A DNA stretch of 64,000 nucleotides from Nostoc sp. UHCC 0302 (GTDB lineage Bacteria > Cyanobacteriota > Cyanobacteriia > Cyanobacteriales > Nostocaceae), in the NCBI RefSeq assembly GCF_038096175.1, contig NZ_CP151099.1, positions 2,110,501 to 2,174,500 of the forward strand, read 5' to 3'. Under the pieces are notes generated by a model that was not told where the DNA came from, ran no database searches, and saw only the letters and a list, made by a program, of their open reading frames with translations. Below, one piece after another: positions 61,609 to 64,000 of the stretch. Every line of letters begins with the position of its first letter. Within the stretch, counting starts at the first letter, position 1. The position numbers were made by a program, and so were the translations under genes.

Positions 61609-62202
61609 TTATTTGTTGTAAACATTTTTAGAAATGGTATTAGCAGCAGTAACATGAATCCCAAATTCTTCTCCCAAATGCGCCCCCAATGTTCCGTGGA
61701 CGAATAATATGCCTAGCATCGCAATCCCTGCTAACAAGTAACTCCACTGCACCTGTCTGGAAGCATCCTTCCGCCAGCGATAGCGTTGCAAACCTCTCCA
61801 TACAGTCATGGCGACAATGATCCCCAACAGCAAAACGCCACCCAAACCATGTAAAAGCATCGTCCAACCAGCACTCAATCCCCAGGCACTCTTTTGATCG
61901 ACTGGTGGATTTGCTAACAGTAGCTCAAAAAAACCAGCCGCAACCGTGAAAAATGTAATAGCTGCTGCTGCTATGAGGTTGTACCAGCCGACATCAAAAA
62001 AGGTAGAACGGATGGCAGCCAATCCCAAAAATTTGAAAATTGGTTTTTCTAAAGAAAACAGCACTCCTGCTATATCAAAGATGATGGCAATGATAAACAA
62101 ACCCAGCGTTAGATGCACTAACTGGGGATGTACAGGAATCTCGTAAGGCAATCCGTTAGCACCCAGCCGCAATCTCAACTGCTCAATCAGTTGCGGGTTC
62201 AT
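61609..62202 (-). CDS. DUF2231-family membrane protein (second of pair)
   Basis: About 197 aa from ATG 62202 (MNPQLIEQLRLRLGANGLPY). Four membrane helices: HLTLGLFIIAIIFDIAGVLF, WYNLIAAAAITFFTVAAGFF, HGLGGVLLLGIIVAMTVWRG, WSYLLAGIAMLGILFVHGTL with HPQLVHL and HGTLGAHLGEEFG, whose histidines fit haem or metal binding. Paired DUF2231 genes precede the cox3-type oxidase operon in Nostocales. It overlaps the next DUF2231 gene by 4 nt and ctaC starts about 24 nt after its stop. Confidence 0.82.
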   Translation of the reverse strand: MNPQLIEQLRLRLGANGLPYEIPVHPQLVHLTLGLFIIAIIFDIAGVLFSLEKPIFKFLGLAAIRSTFFDVGWYNLIAAAAITFFTVAAGFFELLLANPPVDQKSAWGLSAGWTMLLHGLGGVLLLGIIVAMTVWRGLQRYRWRKDASRQVQWSYLLAGIAMLGILFVHGTLGAHLGEEFGIHVTAANTISKNVYNK

Positions 62203-62693
62203 GGTGAAACTCCCTGTTTCATGGCTTGAACTACAGGTTCTACGTGCAACCCATACACCCAAAACAGTTTACTCCCTAAATACACTTGCAAAAACACTAG
62301 GCAGACTAAAAATGTTGCAGCCCCCAAGTAAACAGGTGGTACTTTTCGGGGGCTGCGGTTGCGAATCACAAAACGCCAAGCAGCGATCGCCGCAACCATC
62401 GCCCCCAGTGACCAACCCAAGACGGTATGATAATTCAGTGTTGACTGGGCTGCTTTCTGGGCTTGGGCTAGTCCTGCTTCAAATTGACCAAAGATAATCG
62501 CGATGAAAATTGCGATCGCAGCAACAAACATATTCCAGAAACTCACCTCAAATAAACGCACGTTGCGGGTGAAATAGCCTAGAACATCACAGAAGAAAGA
62601 AAAAAACACCATCGCAATCACAAAGTGAACGATAATTGGGTGCAAAGGATCGGGGTATGGTAAATTTTGGCTATTGAGAGGTAAGGCAGACAT
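62199..62693 (-). CDS. DUF2231-family membrane protein (first of pair)
   Basis: 164 aa. Four helices with the family's histidines: PLHPIIVHFVIAMVFFSFFC, FWNMFVAAIAIFIAIIFGQF, YHTVLGWSLGAMVAAIAAWR, YLGAATFLVCLVFLQVYLGS. It is the promoter-proximal gene of the oxidase operon. AAGGAAAAAGCG precedes the ATG. DUF2231 proteins of such operons may deliver haem or assemble the oxidase; not shown. Confidence 0.82.
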   Translation of the reverse strand: MSALPLNSQNLPYPDPLHPIIVHFVIAMVFFSFFCDVLGYFTRNVRLFEVSFWNMFVAAIAIFIAIIFGQFEAGLAQAQKAAQSTLNYHTVLGWSLGAMVAAIAAWRFVIRNRSPRKVPPVYLGAATFLVCLVFLQVYLGSKLFWVYGLHVEPVVQAMKQGVSP

Positions 62694-63078
62694 CGCTTTT
62701 TCCTTGGGGTATCAGATGCTGTGATTACTTAGATATTTTGTAAAAATAAAATTCAGTATTGACTGTTTGAAGATTTTTAATTTTGCAGATGCTGACAAGA
62801 TTTAGAATTCATAACAATCAATATCTAAAAGATAGAGCAAAAAGCTACTATCTTAGGGATGACTTATCTAAAAATAAATTATGATTTCTTGTTAGCTACA
62901 TCTCTCTAATTTCCAATTTTATTAAAAAAGGCAGATAGTAAAAGAAATTTGTTAAATTTTATCATCAATAATCATACACACCTGAAAATATGCATCTCTA
63001 CAAGATTAAGAAATAACTTTAGTAAATAGTTACTTATCATTAATCAAACTCTTGTATAAACAAATCCATGTCAAAAAA

Positions 63079-63114
63079 TTGAAATTATTATAAAATCTAT
63101 CTCCTGCTTAAGAA
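63079..63114 (+). promoter_or_regulatory. TTGAAAT-N4-ATAAAAT direct repeat with -10 box
   Basis: TTGAAAT at 63079 and ATAAAAT at 63090 (11-bp period), then a 12-nt spacer and TAAGAA at 63109. Matches the rhodopsin promoter 45713-45748 at 29 of 36 positions, including spacer TCTCCT. Confidence 0.55.
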
Positions 63115-63156
63115 AGACATGCAACTGACTTCATCCTTTAAAGATTTCATCCAATA

Positions 63157-63180
63157 ATGAAATCGTGATGAAATTTTTAT
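63157..63180 (+). promoter_or_regulatory. ATGAAAT-N4-ATGAAAT direct repeat
   Basis: Perfect boxes at 63157 and 63168 (11-bp period), with an inverted ATTTCAT at 63144. It lies about 250 nt before the SDR start codon. Confidence 0.5.
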
Positions 63181-63428
63181 CGTTCTTTCGGTAGAGATAT
63201 TTATTATTCCAATGGCTAGAAGCGTTCATTCTTGCAAACCTCTAAAGTAATGCCAGAATCACCAAAATAGCTGTCAAAAATTAAACACATAAGCAAAATA
63301 TGTAATTAGTATAAAAATTTCAACGTAGGACAGCTTGCTTAAATTTGGATTAAATCATAAGTTTTCAATATCAGCTATCCTCAAACTTTGCAAATGAAAA
63401 TACATAGCAAAAATTCTGAAAAAGTATT

Positions 63429-64000
63429 ATGAGTTATTCCCCTTACCTACTTAAAGGTCAAAAAGCACTTGTGACAGGTGCTAGTTCTGGAATTGGTGAA
63501 GCGATCGCTCGCTATTTGGCTGCATCAGGTGCAGCAGTAGCTATTAATTACCATTCGGAAACTGAATCAGCCCAAAAACTTGTCGATGATATCAAAGCTG
63601 CTAATGGTGAAGCATTTGCGATTCAAGCTGATGTCAGCAAAGAAGACCAAGTAAAAGCAATGTTCAGCCAGATCCTTAAACAATTTGGCACTATTGATAT
63701 TTTAGTAAGTAATGCGGGCATTCAAAAAGACTCAGCATTTATAGATATGACCCTCGAGCAATGGAATGTAGTGATTGGGATAAATCTAACGGGACAATTC
63801 TTATGTGCTAGGGAAGCCGCAAAGGAATTCTTGCGTCGAGGTGTGAAGCCTGATATTTCTTGTGCGGCAGGTAAGATTATTTGTATGAGTTCCGTACATC
63901 AGGTAATTCCTTGGGCTGGTCATGTTAATTATGCTACGAGCAAGGGTGGTATAAATATGATGATGCAAAGTATTGCCCAAGAACTTGCTCCTCACAAAAT
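63429..64000 (+). CDS. Short-chain dehydrogenase (glucose 1-dehydrogenase-like), N-terminal part
   Basis: The frame is open for 190 codons to the window edge. TGASSGIGEAIAR near residue 15 is the dinucleotide site, DVSKEDQ the adenine site, LVSNAGIQKD the NNAG-type motif, and CMSSVHQVIPWAGHVNYATS with YATSKGG the catalytic Ser-Tyr-Lys. It looks like the glucose/ribitol dehydrogenase branch that oxidises sugars with NAD(P). The lactone product would be a substrate for the SMP-30 lactonase at 52798, an inferred link. The ATG at 63429 follows a GAAAAAGT stretch without a strong ribosome site. Confidence 0.88.
   Translation, partial: MSYSPYLLKGQKALVTGASSGIGEAIARYLAASGAAVAINYHSETESAQKLVDDIKAANGEAFAIQADVSKEDQVKAMFSQILKQFGTIDILVSNAGIQKDSAFIDMTLEQWNVVIGINLTGQFLCAREAAKEFLRRGVKPDISCAAGKIICMSSVHQVIPWAGHVNYATSKGGINMMMQSIAQELAPHK

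Larger units (their letters stand above)
62694..63428. other. Divergent intergenic region, oxidase operon and SDR gene
   Basis: AT-rich, 735 bp, no gene seen. It carries two direct repeats of the ATGAAAT type (63079-63114, 63157-63180) and CTACAAGATTAAGAAATAA at 62998, which also occurs upstream of the lactonase gene. Both repeats point toward the SDR gene; I saw none pointing toward the oxidase operon. Confidence 0.6.

Noticed and set aside
62694-63428. ATGAAAT repeats as operators of the oxidase operon
   Set aside because: Both copies point toward the SDR gene; no minus-strand pair was seen in front of the DUF2231 genes, so oxidase control by this motif is not claimed.

Overview
The window looks like chromosomal DNA of a filamentous, heterocyst-forming-type cyanobacterium (Nostoc/Calothrix-like). 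The reasons are the many GCGATCGC (HIP1) octamers, heptameric STRR repeats, dispersed AATTCGTAAT/GCGTAGCTTGC repeats, a PEP-CTERM protein, a UPF0182 protein, an RppA/RppB-type two-component pair, and a third-type (CuA-less) terminal oxidase operon with two DUF2231 genes. No rRNA, tRNA or CRISPR array was recognised.

Layout. 1-7.5 kb: partial glutamate-cysteine-ligase-like gene, alpha/beta hydrolase, Hsp20, a baeRF-family protein, and a DUF305-UPF0182 operon. 7.5-16.3 kb: decayed and mobile DNA. It holds a possible structured RNA, an rtcB remnant with a MITE, a large P-type cation ATPase, a truncated IS copy, a PEP-CTERM gene split by an IS630-type element, and a TspO gene. 16.3-20.2 kb: a small secreted protein, then an RCCR-like bilin-reductase homologue, a nitrilase homologue lacking the catalytic Cys and Lys, and an aldehyde dehydrogenase whose start codon lies in an STRR repeat. 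20.6-21.8 kb: a decayed IS.

21.8-42.7 kb is an exopolysaccharide region: sugar transferase, STAS protein, WecG/TagA glycosyltransferase, two histidine kinases (one with a ruined ATP lid), a NarL-type regulator, two paralogous secreted GH74-like proteins, chain-length protein, Wzy-like polymerase, Wzx flippase, an HxRxGD glycosyltransferase and two tandem GT2 enzymes. Three of its promoter regions, at both ends of the cluster, share a four-box element of about 80 bp that I do not recognise.

42.7-64 kb: nested mobile DNA and gene remnants, an RppA/RppB pair divergent from a proton-pump rhodopsin gene split by an IS4-type element with an exact 9-bp target duplication, remnants of mscS and a ZIP transporter, then GMC oxidoreductase, SMP-30 lactonase, DoxX, a VOC protein, an NDH-2-like dehydrogenase, a quinol-oxidase-type haem-copper oxidase operon, and a partial SDR dehydrogenase. 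An OmpR/PhoB-style direct repeat (ATGAAAT-N4-ATGAAAT, 11-bp period) lies upstream of the rhodopsin, GMC and SDR genes. I infer that the regulator next to the rhodopsin controls an energy and sugar-oxidation set: sugar oxidation to lactone and acid, electrons to quinone, oxygen reduction by the quinol oxidase, and a light-driven proton pump, now broken in this copy.

Mobile-element activity is prominent. The rhodopsin and PEP-CTERM genes and the rtcB 3' end are each interrupted by an element whose exact removal restores the frame (rtcB also lacks its 5' part), which implies recent insertions.
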